Shown here in pieces: positions 24,114 through 32,180 of a stretch of 64,000 bases of DNA (within the stretch, counting starts at the first letter, position 1; each line of letters begins with the position of its first letter). Location of the stretch: assembly GCA_946187325.1 (NCBI GenBank), contig CAMHQC010000002.1, positions 88,606 to 152,605 of the forward strand. Direction: 5' to 3'. The position numbers were made by a program, and so were the translations under genes. Origin of the DNA: an uncultured Clostridia bacterium. GTDB taxonomy: Bacteria; Bacillota; Clostridia; Oscillospirales; Acutalibacteraceae. Below the pieces are notes generated by a model. It ran no database searches. It saw only the letters and a list, made by a program, of their open reading frames with translations, and was not told where the DNA came from.

Positions 24114-25352
24114 ATGGAAATTATTAATAACTTTTTAGACGCCCTTAAAGGTATCTTTACCGATTCGGGACTTATGACTTTAAGCTGGCAAAACTACGTA
24201 ATGATAGGCGTAGCGTGCGTGTTATTTTACCTCGCTATTAAAAAACAGTACGAGCCTCTGCTTTTATTACCGATAGCTTTCGGTATGCTTCTTGTAAATT
24301 TATATCCGTCTATTATGGCGGCTCCCGAAACAACTCTTATGAGCGCCAAGGAATGTATAGCCGCCAAGGGTACTACCCAAGGCTACGCCGTCACGATGAT
24401 GGACGGAGTTAAGTATTATAACGTACCGCATTACGGCGGACTGTTCTATTATCTCTATCAGGGCGTTAAGCTCGGAATCTATCCTCCGCTTATTTTCTTA
24501 GGCGTAGGCGCTATGACCGACTTCGGTCCTCTTATCGCTAACCCCAAGAGCTTTATCTTAGGCGCGGCGGCTCAGATTGGTATTTTTGTTACATTTATCG
24601 GAGCTATCTTCCTCGGATTTACAGACGCTCAGGCAGGCGCGATAGGTATTATCGGCGGCGCCGACGGCCCGACCGCGATTTACGTTACAACTAAACTTGC
24701 TCCCGAGCTGTTAGGCTCAATCGCTATCGCGGCTTATTCATATATGGCGCTTGTACCGATTATCCAGCCGCCTATTATGAGACTTCTCACCACTAAAAAG
24801 GAGAGAGCTGTCCGTATGGAGCAGCTTCGTCCCGTATCTAAGCTCGAAAAAATTATTTTCCCCGTTATTATAGTTATCGTAATCTCGATTCTGTTACCCG
24901 ACGCCGCTCCGCTTGTAGGTATGCTTATGTTCGGTAACCTTATTAAAGAATCGGGTGTTGCGGACAGATTATCCAAAACAGCTCAAAACGAGCTTATGAA
25001 TATAATTACAATTTTCCTCGGTACTACCGTAGGCGCTACGGCGACAGGAACAAACTTCCTGTCTTTAAGCACAATTAAAATTATTGTGCTCGGACTTTTG
25101 GCGTTTATGATGGGTTCGGCTTGCGGTGTGCTTTTCGGAAAGATTATGTACAAGGTTACAGGCGGAAAGGTAAATCCGCTTATAGGTTCCGCGGGCGTAT
25201 CGGCTGTACCTATGGCTGCCCGTGTGTCCCAGAGAGTGGGTCAGGAGGAAAATCCCGGAAACTTCCTGTTGATGCACGCTATGGGCCCGAATGTCGCGGG
25301 TGTTATCGGCTCTGCTGTTGCCGCGGGCGTATTGCTTAACGTATTAAGATAA
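24114..25352 (+). CDS. oadB: Sodium ion-translocating decarboxylase, beta subunit
   Basis: The 412-residue polytopic membrane protein is full length for the OadB/MmdB/GcdB family and couples carboxybiotin decarboxylation to outward Na+ pumping. The conserved IGIIGGADGPTAIYVTTKLAPEL segment contains the Asp of the Na+/carboxybiotin site, and SAGVSAVPMAARVSQ and HAMGPNVAGVIGSAVAAG are the family's C-terminal signatures. It is co-transcribed with oadG and ends at a terminator. The alpha subunit that defines the substrate is not encoded nearby, so oxaloacetate versus other acids is open. Confidence 0.95.
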   Translation: MEIINNFLDALKGIFTDSGLMTLSWQNYVMIGVACVLFYLAIKKQYEPLLLLPIAFGMLLVNLYPSIMAAPETTLMSAKECIAAKGTTQGYAVTMMDGVKYYNVPHYGGLFYYLYQGVKLGIYPPLIFLGVGAMTDFGPLIANPKSFILGAAAQIGIFVTFIGAIFLGFTDAQAGAIGIIGGADGPTAIYVTTKLAPELLGSIAIAAYSYMALVPIIQPPIMRLLTTKKERAVRMEQLRPVSKLEKIIFPVIIVIVISILLPDAAPLVGMLMFGNLIKESGVADRLSKTAQNELMNIITIFLGTTVGATATGTNFLSLSTIKIIVLGLLAFMMGSACGVLFGKIMYKVTGGKVNPLIGSAGVSAVPMAARVSQRVGQEENPGNFLLMHAMGPNVAGVIGSAVAAGVLLNVLR

Positions 25353-25366
25353 TAATCGGTAATTGT

Positions 25367-25397
25367 TTTAGGCTGTCAATGACAGCCTAAATTTTTT
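25367..25397 (+). terminator. Terminator after oadB
   Basis: TTTAGGCTGTC and GACAGCCTAAA form an 11-bp stem with loop AAT followed by TTTTTT. Confidence 0.92.
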
Positions 25398-25474
25398 ATA
25401 TTTCTTTATAAGAAATATATATTTTGTGTGCTGGTATATAATTTATACATATGTGTTAATTAGGAGGGTATTAT

Positions 25475-26176
25475 ATGCCTAAGGATTTAACTCCCAGAAA
25501 AATATTTTATATGCTTTTACGCCATGTAAAATTAATTTTCTTAATTACAGCTTTGGTAACGCTTATTGTGTACGGATACTCGAGCTTCTTTATTACGCCC
25601 GTTTATTCTACTTCTTCGCTTATTCTTATCCAGAGCTACAATGAGGATATTTCCGTTAAATCTACTAAATACTATCAGGCTACTCAGGCGGGACGTGTCG
25701 CCGTAAGCGATATCCAGCAGTCCGCTTCGCTCGCTTCGAGCTGCGTAATCTTATTTGAGAATATGCCTGAGATGACTTCGCTTATGTCGGGAGCTACCGT
25801 TACATTTGAGCAGGTACAGAAAAATGATGTTGATTCTAACTTTATCAGAATTAACGTTTCTTCCTCTAACCCTCAGGTTGCCGCCAATGTCGCGAATCAG
25901 CTCGCTGACCAGTCTCCTAAGTGCTTCGCGGATATGTACGGTAAAGGTAACGGTAAAGTTAGTAAAATTAACAGCGCTTCCGTTCCGGCTTCTCCGTCCT
26001 CTCCGAACGTTAACCAGAACACCCTATACGGACTTGCTATCGGTTTTGCGATAGGTATACTTCTTTCGTTTATGCTCGAGATTATCGATACTACTCTTAA
26101 ACCCGGCGATGATATTTCGAAGATGTATAATATCCCCGTATTTGCCGAGATTGTTGACTTTGAGAAAGCGGGGTAA
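25475..26176 (+). CDS. Wzz/CpsC-type polysaccharide co-polymerase and kinase modulator
   Basis: The 233-residue membrane protein has two hydrophobic segments (about 19-40 and 185-205) bracketing an external Wzz domain, and the Pro-rich stretch SVPASPSSPNVNQN before the second helix, as in CpsC/YveK/CapA. Such proteins set chain length of surface polysaccharide and activate the partner tyrosine kinase, encoded 6 bases downstream. The usual polymer-synthesis genes are missing on both sides, so this is an orphan regulatory pair. Confidence 0.88.
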   Translation: MPKDLTPRKIFYMLLRHVKLIFLITALVTLIVYGYSSFFITPVYSTSSLILIQSYNEDISVKSTKYYQATQAGRVAVSDIQQSASLASSCVILFENMPEMTSLMSGATVTFEQVQKNDVDSNFIRINVSSSNPQVAANVANQLADQSPKCFADMYGKGNGKVSKINSASVPASPSSPNVNQNTLYGLAIGFAIGILLSFMLEIIDTTLKPGDDISKMYNIPVFAEIVDFEKAG

Positions 26177-26182
26177 TGCGGT

Positions 26183-26947
26183 ATGAAGATTAAATTACCT
26201 AACTTAAAGAGAAAAGAAGAAAAGGCTATTAACGAAGCCCGTTCCAACAGTAAAAAAGATAATAAAAACGATAAAAACGTGCTGAGTGAAAAAAGTAAGT
26301 TCGCTATAGTTGAGGCTTATAAATCGGCTCGTACAAATATTATGTTCTCGCTTTCGGCTACGGATAAAAAAGCTTTCGCTATTACATCCTACGCTAAGGG
26401 CGACGGTAAAAGTACAGTTGCCGCGAACCTCGCGATTTCTTTCTCAAAAATGGGAAAGAGAGTTATCCTTATCGACTGCGACCTTCGTCGTCCTAACCTT
26501 CACAATATCCTTAAACTTGAGAATAAAGCGGGTTTCTCGGATATGGTCGGTCGTATGGTTGAGTTCGATGATGTAGTTCACCGCGACGTTCTTCCGTGTC
26601 TTGACGTACTTACTTCGGGAACAATTCCGCCGAACCCGTCCGAGCTTATCTGCTCGCCCGAGGTTTCGAGGTTTGTCGAAAGACTTAACCGCGAGTATGA
26701 CTATATTATCTTCGACTCACCGCCTGTCGGCGTAGTAGCGGACGCTTTGCTTCTTAAGGATTATATCGCGGGATATATCCTCGTTATTCGCGAGAGAAAA
26801 ACTACTCACGGCGATATTGAGAAGCTTCTTCAGAATATTAAGGTAACTGACTCCAAGCCTCTCGGATTTGTCCGCGTAGGTGTAACCCACGAGGGAAAAC
26901 GAGGCAGACGAGGTTACTACTATTACTACTACTATCAGTATTATTAA
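26183..26947 (+). CDS. Bacterial tyrosine kinase (CpsD/YwqD type)
   Basis: The 254-residue cytosolic BY-kinase has Walker A GDGKST at 73-78 (a GEGKST variant), Walker A' VILIDCDLRRPNLH, and Walker B YIIFDSPPVG. It ends in an extreme Tyr cluster, RRGYYYYYYYQYY, the autophosphorylation tail. It needs the activator domain of the upstream Wzz-like protein. Known roles are control of capsule/exopolysaccharide output and phosphorylation of other proteins. The N-terminal 35 residues are unusually Lys/Asn-rich. A terminator follows. Confidence 0.93.
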   Translation: MKIKLPNLKRKEEKAINEARSNSKKDNKNDKNVLSEKSKFAIVEAYKSARTNIMFSLSATDKKAFAITSYAKGDGKSTVAANLAISFSKMGKRVILIDCDLRRPNLHNILKLENKAGFSDMVGRMVEFDDVVHRDVLPCLDVLTSGTIPPNPSELICSPEVSRFVERLNREYDYIIFDSPPVGVVADALLLKDYIAGYILVIRERKTTHGDIEKLLQNIKVTDSKPLGFVRVGVTHEGKRGRRGYYYYYYYQYY

Positions 26948-26956
26948 TACTTATCG

Positions 26957-26983
26957 GAAACCGCCTTTTCGGCGGTTTCTTTG
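26957..26983 (+). terminator. Terminator after the tyrosine kinase pair
   Basis: GAAACCGCC and GGCGGTTTC form a 9-bp stem with loop TTTTC, then TTTG, 9 bases past the stop. Confidence 0.88.
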
Positions 26984-27096
26984 TTGTTTATAACAAATTT
27001 GTGTTTTTATTCATATAATATAGATATATTATTTAGAGTTTTAGATTTCGTATTTTGTATATTTTCAACGTAAAACGCAAGTTGTTTGCTAAAAAC

Positions 27097-27125
27097 TTGC
27101 ATTTTTCGTCCTTTTGTAGTAAAAT
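27097..27125 (+). promoter_or_regulatory. Promoter of the aminotransferase gene
   Basis: TTGCAT (27097-27102) and TAAAAT (27120-27125) are 17 bases apart, 41 bases before the start codon. Confidence 0.6.
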
Positions 27126-27166
27126 ATCTACTTGGATATGAAGTATATACTTTAGGAGTAATCAAA

Positions 27167-28441
27167 ATGAATTATTTAAAAATGAGTAAAAACGAGTTTG
27201 AAAACGAAAAGAATACGCTGATAAATGAATATGAGCAGTATAAAGCTAAGGGCTTATCGCTTAATATGGCGAGAGGTAAGCCCTCTCCCGAACAGCTTGA
27301 TTTATCACAACCGCTTTTCGATTCTTTAAAGAGTACCGATTCCTATTTATCCGCCGATGGTATCGACTGCCGTAACTACGGCGAGTTTGACGGAATTCCC
27401 GAGTGTAAGCACTTTTTTTCCGATCTTCTCGAGATTGATCCCGATAATGTATTCGTAGGCGGTAACTCAAGCCTTAATATGATGTTTGATACAATTTCCT
27501 GTTTTATGACAGCTCAGATTTACGACGATACTTTACCCTGGCATGATGTTAAGGACAGAAAGTTTTTATGTCCTGTTCCCGGTTACGACAGACATTTCGG
27601 CGTTACCGGATATTTCGGCTTTGAGATGATTCCAATTCCGATGGACGAAAACGGTCCCGATATGGATATGGTGGAGGAGCTTGTATCAAAGGATCCGAGC
27701 ATAAAGGGTATATGGTGCGTGCCTAAGTATTCCAATCCCACAGGTATCACATATTCCGACGAGGTTGTAAAGCGTTTCGCCGCTTTAAAGCCCGCCGCTA
27801 AGGATTTCCGTATTATGTGGGATAACGCTTACGCTATTCATGATGTAACCGATACTCCCGACAAGCTTTTGAATATTATGGACGAGTGTAAAAAGAACGG
27901 TAACGAGGATTTACCGATAATCTTCTGTTCAACTTCCAAAATCACTTTCTCCGGCGCGGGCGTAGCAGCTTTGGCGGCTTCTTCCCATAACATTAAGGTT
28001 TTAAAGAAACGTTTACAGTACGCTACTATCGGTTACGATAAGCTTAATATGCTAAGACATATGAGATTTTTCAAGAATTTTGACGGACTTTTAAAGCATA
28101 TGGAAAAGCATAAAGCTATCTTAGCCCCTAAGTTTAAGACTGTTTTAGATAAGCTTAACGCTCAGCTCGGAGATACCGAAATCGCCGAATGGACTAATCC
28201 CAACGGCGGATACTTTGTGAGCGTAAATGTTTATAACGGAACAGCGAAAAGGGTAGTAGAGCTGTGTAAAGAAGCGGGAGTAGTTCTCACAGCCGCGGGA
28301 GCTACATATCCCTACGGTAACGATCCCGACGATAAAAACATCCGTATCGCTCCGTCGTTTCCGTCGGTTGACGAACTCGCTCAGGCTATGGATATTTTCT
28401 GTGTTTGCGTAAAGCTCGCGGCGCTCGAAAAGCTCGCTTAA
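27167..28441 (+). CDS. PLP-dependent aminotransferase, class I/II fold
   Basis: The 424-residue enzyme starts at MNYLKMSKNEFENEK (TAGGAG 9 bases upstream; the longer frame lacks a ribosome site). PLP residues are visible: the Asn/Asp/Tyr set in KYSNPTGITYS and MWDNAYAIHD, and the Schiff-base Lys in STSKITFSGAGVAALA. The start (LNMARGKPSPEQLDLS) and length fit the atypical aspartate-aminotransferase subgroup (Pfam Asp_aminotransf), which includes mycobacterial AspC-like enzymes. Aspartate/2-oxoglutarate transamination is likely but unproven. It is monocistronic with its own promoter. Confidence 0.85.
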   Translation: MNYLKMSKNEFENEKNTLINEYEQYKAKGLSLNMARGKPSPEQLDLSQPLFDSLKSTDSYLSADGIDCRNYGEFDGIPECKHFFSDLLEIDPDNVFVGGNSSLNMMFDTISCFMTAQIYDDTLPWHDVKDRKFLCPVPGYDRHFGVTGYFGFEMIPIPMDENGPDMDMVEELVSKDPSIKGIWCVPKYSNPTGITYSDEVVKRFAALKPAAKDFRIMWDNAYAIHDVTDTPDKLLNIMDECKKNGNEDLPIIFCSTSKITFSGAGVAALAASSHNIKVLKKRLQYATIGYDKLNMLRHMRFFKNFDGLLKHMEKHKAILAPKFKTVLDKLNAQLGDTEIAEWTNPNGGYFVSVNVYNGTAKRVVELCKEAGVVLTAAGATYPYGNDPDDKNIRIAPSFPSVDELAQAMDIFCVCVKLAALEKLA

Positions 28442-28516
28442 ACGTATGATTGCACATATTTTCGGGTAAAAAATTGTAAAATTTATAAAATTAATAACTA
28501 AATAGCTAATAAAATA

Positions 28517-28545
28517 TTGACTTTTAGCTAAAAAAAAAGTATAAT
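28517..28545 (+). promoter_or_regulatory. secD promoter
   Basis: TTGACT (28517-28522) and TATAAT (28540-28545) are 17 bases apart. The -10 overlaps the first bases of a long inverted repeat (28543-28588), and transcription would begin inside its left arm. Confidence 0.65.
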
Positions 28546-28604
28546 AACTCTGTTACGTCTGTATGTATGTGAACGTGACAGAGTTATTTTGCTTTTACAT
28601 ACAG
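28543..28604 (+). promoter_or_regulatory. secDF leader with two competing stems
   Basis: Stem 1 pairs 28543-28558 with 28573-28588 (16 bp, one U-G) and is followed by TTTTGCTTTT, like a terminator. Its loop contains CTGTATGTA (28559-28567), which is an exact complement of TACATACAG at 28596-28604. Forming stem 2 would disrupt stem 1, the pattern of an attenuator. From the predicted start near 28552 a 7-bp version of stem 1 remains. No known leader motif is recognised. Confidence 0.5.
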
Positions 28605-28634
28605 ATTCGATAAAACATTTGGAGGTCTTACGGC

Positions 28635-30050
28635 ATGAAAAGAATCCCAAAGCCGGTCTTTTTCATCGTTGCCATTCTTATCCTTCTGTTTTCTTATTCC
28701 GCCATTTTCGGCGTATCCTACTATGTAGGTGATAATAAGCAAACAATCACTAAGGGTATTACTGACATACGTTGGGGAACCGATATCAGAGGCGGCGTAG
28801 AGGCTACCTTTGAGCCGGCTGACAACTACAATGCGACTGACGCGCAGCTCGACTCCGCTAAGTCCATTATCGAAACACGTATGGTTTCGTCAGGTATCAC
28901 TGACTACGAACTGTACGCCGACTACAACACCGACCGTATCATCGTTCGTTTCCCTTGGAAAGAGGACGAAAAGGATTTCGATGTTGAAAACGCAATTAAG
29001 GAAATCAGTTCCACCGCGTCGCTTACTTTCCGCCCCGGTAACAGCTACGAGAAAACTTCTATCGGCTCCGACGGTAAGTATGTAAACCAGGTAGCTACCG
29101 GCGAGACAAAGACTGTTCTTATGGACGGTTCCGCGGTTAAAAAAGCCCAGGCCGGTTACGATTCAAGCTCCACTAACGCTAAAGCTTCTAATTACGTTGT
29201 ATCGCTTGAACTTAACGACAAGGGAACTAAAACGTTCGCAGATATTACCGAAAAGTACAACGGTAAGGTTGTAAGTATCTGGATGGACGATATTATGCTT
29301 TCCGCTCCGACAATTCAGGAGAAAATCACAGGAGGTAAAGCTCAGATTTCCGGTGACTTTACCGCTGAGGAAGCTACTTCCCTCGCTGATAAGATTAACG
29401 CGGGCGCCCTTCCGTTTAAGCTCTCGACAGCTTCCTACGGTTCAGTATCCGCTTCTCTCGGCGAGAACTCGCTCGAGGCTATGGCTATCGCGGGAATTAT
29501 CGCGATGATTATTATCTCGCTGTTTATGATTATTATGTACCGTTTACCCGGACTTATCGCGGTTATCGCTCTGTTCGGACAGATGGGTATTACTGTAGCC
29601 GCTATGTCAGGCTTTTTCCCTGTATTCAATTCGTTCACAATGACTCTCCCGGGTATTGCGGGTCTTATCCTTTCAATCGGTATGGGTGTTGACGCGAACG
29701 TTATTACATCCGAACGTATTATGGAAGAAATGCGCGGAGGCCGTACGCTTGACGGCGCTCTCGACCGCGGTACAAAGAGTTCGCTTTCCGCTATTATCGA
29801 CGGTAATATGACCATCGTTATCGTAGCTATTATCCTGTTACTCGTATTCGGTCCGTTCAACGTTCTTTCGTTCATATTCGGTCAGTCTACAACAGGTACG
29901 ATTTACGCGTTCGGTTATACACTTCTCGTAGGTGTAATTTCCAACTTTATTATGGGCGTCGGATTAAGCCGTGTAATGCTTAGAGCAGTTGCGGGTTATA
30001 AGTTCGCGCGTCATAAATGGCTTTTTGGAGGTGTTAAGGATGGCGAGTAA
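28635..30050 (+). CDS. secD: Protein translocase subunit SecD
   Basis: The 471-residue inner-membrane protein has an N-terminal helix (7-28), a large extracytoplasmic domain (about 30-275, including DIRGGVEATFEP and the later GKAQISGDFTAEEATSLADKINAGALPF) and five C-terminal membrane segments with GMGVDANVITSERIMEE. SecD with SecF uses the proton or sodium motive force to pull exported proteins through SecYEG. Translation start has GGAGGT. secF overlaps its last 11 bases. The unusual leader suggests control by export status or another signal. Confidence 0.96.
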   Translation: MKRIPKPVFFIVAILILLFSYSAIFGVSYYVGDNKQTITKGITDIRWGTDIRGGVEATFEPADNYNATDAQLDSAKSIIETRMVSSGITDYELYADYNTDRIIVRFPWKEDEKDFDVENAIKEISSTASLTFRPGNSYEKTSIGSDGKYVNQVATGETKTVLMDGSAVKKAQAGYDSSSTNAKASNYVVSLELNDKGTKTFADITEKYNGKVVSIWMDDIMLSAPTIQEKITGGKAQISGDFTAEEATSLADKINAGALPFKLSTASYGSVSASLGENSLEAMAIAGIIAMIIISLFMIIMYRLPGLIAVIALFGQMGITVAAMSGFFPVFNSFTMTLPGIAGLILSIGMGVDANVITSERIMEEMRGGRTLDGALDRGTKSSLSAIIDGNMTIVIVAIILLLVFGPFNVLSFIFGQSTTGTIYAFGYTLLVGVISNFIMGVGLSRVMLRAVAGYKFARHKWLFGGVKDGE

Positions 30051-31017
30051 TATTAAGAAGAAAACCCTCGAAGAAAAGCTTTTAGTTCGCGGTAAAAAGG
30101 CGAAGAACTTTATAGGTTCAAGAAAAATCTTTTTCGGTATTTCGTTAGCTGTTATCTGTATCGGTATTATCTGTAACTTTATTTTTGGTACCACAATGGA
30201 CATTCAGTTCACCGGTGGTTCAATGATTAAGTACAGCTACTCAGGTAAGCTTGATGACGCTAAGCTTAAAAGTCTTGTTCAGGAGAAAACTCCTGACGAT
30301 ATAGTTACATTCTCTGATTCCAAAGACCTTGTAAATAACAAAAACGTCTTAACAGTACAGTTCTCGGGTAATAATACTATCTCTACTGATTTACAGAAGA
30401 ATATTACCGAGTCTATCCAGAAGCAGTTCCCCGACAACAAGTTCAACCTTGAGCAGAGCAGCTCGGTTGACGCTACAATGGGTACAAGCTTCCTTTGGAA
30501 ATGTATTGTAGCCGTATTATTCGCGGGCGCGTTAATGGTACTTTACGTTACAATTCGATTCAAGAAAATCGGCGGCCTTTCCGCCGGTGTAATGGGACTT
30601 GTAGCGCTGTTCCACGATATCGCGATTATTTACTTCTTCTATGTAATCTTCCGTATGCCTATCGATTCGAGCTTTATGGCGGTTGCGCTTATGATTCTCG
30701 GATACTCGCTTAACGATACAGTCGTTGTTTACGACCGTGTTCGTGAGGAGAGAAGAAACTTAGGCTACAAGGCTGATATTGCCGATGTATTTAACCTCGC
30801 CGCTACTAAGGTTATGCGCCGTACAATTATTACTTCTATCACAACAATCACCGCGGTAGTAATCGTTTATGTAGTAGCTGTTATCTACAACCTTGACTCA
30901 GTTAAAGCGTTCGCGCTTCCCATGATCGTAGGTCTTGTTTCAGGTTGTTATTCATCGCTCTGTATCGCAGGTCCTCTTTGGGTTATGTGGAAAAAGAGAG
31001 CTAAGAAAAATAAATAA
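30040..31017 (+). CDS. secF: Protein translocase subunit SecF
   Basis: The 325-residue partner of SecD begins MASNIKKKTLEEK at 30040 (GTTAAGG just upstream; the longer frame starts inside secD). Features are an N-terminal cytosolic Lys-rich extension, the first membrane helix (about 30-50), the FTGGSMIKYSYSG beginning of the external domain, and five further helices including ILGYSLNDTVVVYDRVREERR, the SecF signature. It overlaps secD by 11 bases and ends at a terminator. Confidence 0.96.
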   Translation: MASNIKKKTLEEKLLVRGKKAKNFIGSRKIFFGISLAVICIGIICNFIFGTTMDIQFTGGSMIKYSYSGKLDDAKLKSLVQEKTPDDIVTFSDSKDLVNNKNVLTVQFSGNNTISTDLQKNITESIQKQFPDNKFNLEQSSSVDATMGTSFLWKCIVAVLFAGALMVLYVTIRFKKIGGLSAGVMGLVALFHDIAIIYFFYVIFRMPIDSSFMAVALMILGYSLNDTVVVYDRVREERRNLGYKADIADVFNLAATKVMRRTIITSITTITAVVIVYVVAVIYNLDSVKAFALPMIVGLVSGCYSSLCIAGPLWVMWKKRAKKNK

Positions 31018-31023
31018 AGTTTT

Positions 31024-31052
31024 CGGGCTGTCACTGGCAGCCCGATTTTTTA
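31024..31052. terminator. Terminator between secF and the DUF4363 gene
   Basis: CGGGCTG and CAGCCCG pair around a 7-base loop, then ATTTTTTAT, between convergent genes. Confidence 0.85.
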
Positions 31053-31057
31053 TAGTA

Positions 31058-31441
31058 TTATAAAATATTTTGCAGATTAATCGGTTCCTTATTTATTAAT
31101 TTAAGGAGCCGGTTTTTTGCTATACCCGAAACATAAAAGTATTCTGTATCTTTTTTTTGTTTAATATAATCCCTCATACTGGATAAATTTTCGCTTATAT
31201 CCGATAAATCGCTGTGAACGTAGTATGTGTACATATACTTAATATCTGTTTTATTAAATTCTGATTCAGCTTTTTTGCATAATCTTTCTGCTTTTTTATA
31301 TTCATTTCTTTTGATTAAATATTCCATATTAGAAATATATTCCAAATGTTTATTACTTCGCTTTTCTACATCTTTTCCTGATAAATAGCCTAAAAACAGG
31401 CTAAATAATATTAATAATACCGCTATATAAATTCTTTTCAT
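31058..31441 (-). CDS. DUF4363 family protein
   Basis: The 127-residue protein has an N-terminal membrane anchor (5-24) and a charged helical remainder with heptad-like spacing and a DLSDISENLSSMRDYI segment. Architecture, and the four-base overlap with a DUF421 gene upstream, match the DUF4363 family that accompanies YetF/DUF421 proteins in Clostridia. The function is unknown; it is probably an extracytoplasmic or spore-membrane accessory of the DUF421 partner. Confidence 0.75.
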   Translation of the reverse strand: MKRIYIAVLLILFSLFLGYLSGKDVEKRSNKHLEYISNMEYLIKRNEYKKAERLCKKAESEFNKTDIKYMYTYYVHSDLSDISENLSSMRDYIKQKKDTEYFYVSGIAKNRLLKLINKEPINLQNIL

Positions 31442-32103
31442 TTTTTAATAATATTATACTCTCCGTTTTTATTAAAAGTCATAATGAATATATCGCTTAA
31501 TCTTATTTTTTCTTTATTTATTATTTTTTCTATTTCTTTAACACTCGTATTATTTATCTTCATCGAGCTGTTAAGGTACTTTCCGTCATTAATAACCACG
31601 ACCTCAAGCCCGTCGTCTTTAATATTTACCGCCATATCCTCAGCGGTTGGATTTCTTTTTTCGGGCTTTTGAAGCACACTGAGCTTTCCGTTAGTCTCGA
31701 CTATACAGTACTCTACGTCCTCGAGCGAAAATACACCTAACTGTCTAAGCTGAACGCATAAATCCTCTGTAGTTATTCTAAGGCTCATCATCTTATCTCT
31801 GAGTATCTTTCCGTTTTCAATCACCATAACAGGACTTCCGCAGATAAGCTTTCTGAAAAAACTGTTTTTCATCATAATCACGCTGACTAGTATCTCGCAC
31901 GATACGAGTATCAGAGTTGGTATAATTCCCGACAGAATAGGCTTGTCGTTGTTTTCCATAGGCAGCGACGCTAAATCCGCTATCAAAAGCGTTACAACAA
32001 GCTCCGACGGCTGCAAATCGCTAATCTGTCTTTTCCCCATAAGCCGAACCGCCAGTATGACGAAAATATACAGTATAATCGTCCGTATAATCGTAATCAG
32101 CAT
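31438..32103 (-). CDS. DUF421 (YetF-like) membrane protein
   Basis: The 221-residue protein has three N-terminal membrane segments with the family motif RLMGKRQISDLQPSELVVTLLIADLASLPMEN (about 20-52) and a cytosolic C-terminal domain (about 95-221) with RKLICGSPVMVIENGKI and QLRQLGVFSLEDVEYCIVETNGKLSVL. B. subtilis relatives (YetF, YdfS, YkjA, YrbG) are linked to spore membranes and germination. It is divergent from the gerA-like gene by 77 bases, which fits a spore role; this is inference. Confidence 0.9.
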   Translation of the reverse strand: MLITIIRTIILYIFVILAVRLMGKRQISDLQPSELVVTLLIADLASLPMENNDKPILSGIIPTLILVSCEILVSVIMMKNSFFRKLICGSPVMVIENGKILRDKMMSLRITTEDLCVQLRQLGVFSLEDVEYCIVETNGKLSVLQKPEKRNPTAEDMAVNIKDDGLEVVVINDGKYLNSSMKINNTSVKEIEKIINKEKIRLSDIFIMTFNKNGEYNIIKK

Positions 32104-32180
32104 TATATCACCGTTTATAATATTTGTTTTTTAAGTTGAATAATACATATTTATCCGCAAAAATTATACTAGGTGATTTA

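Noticed and set aside
28543..28604. Simultaneous formation of both secD leader stems as a true H-type pseudoknot
   Set aside because: With no base between the 5' strands and only 7 bases to cross a 16-bp stem, the geometry is unfavourable; mutually exclusive stems are more likely.
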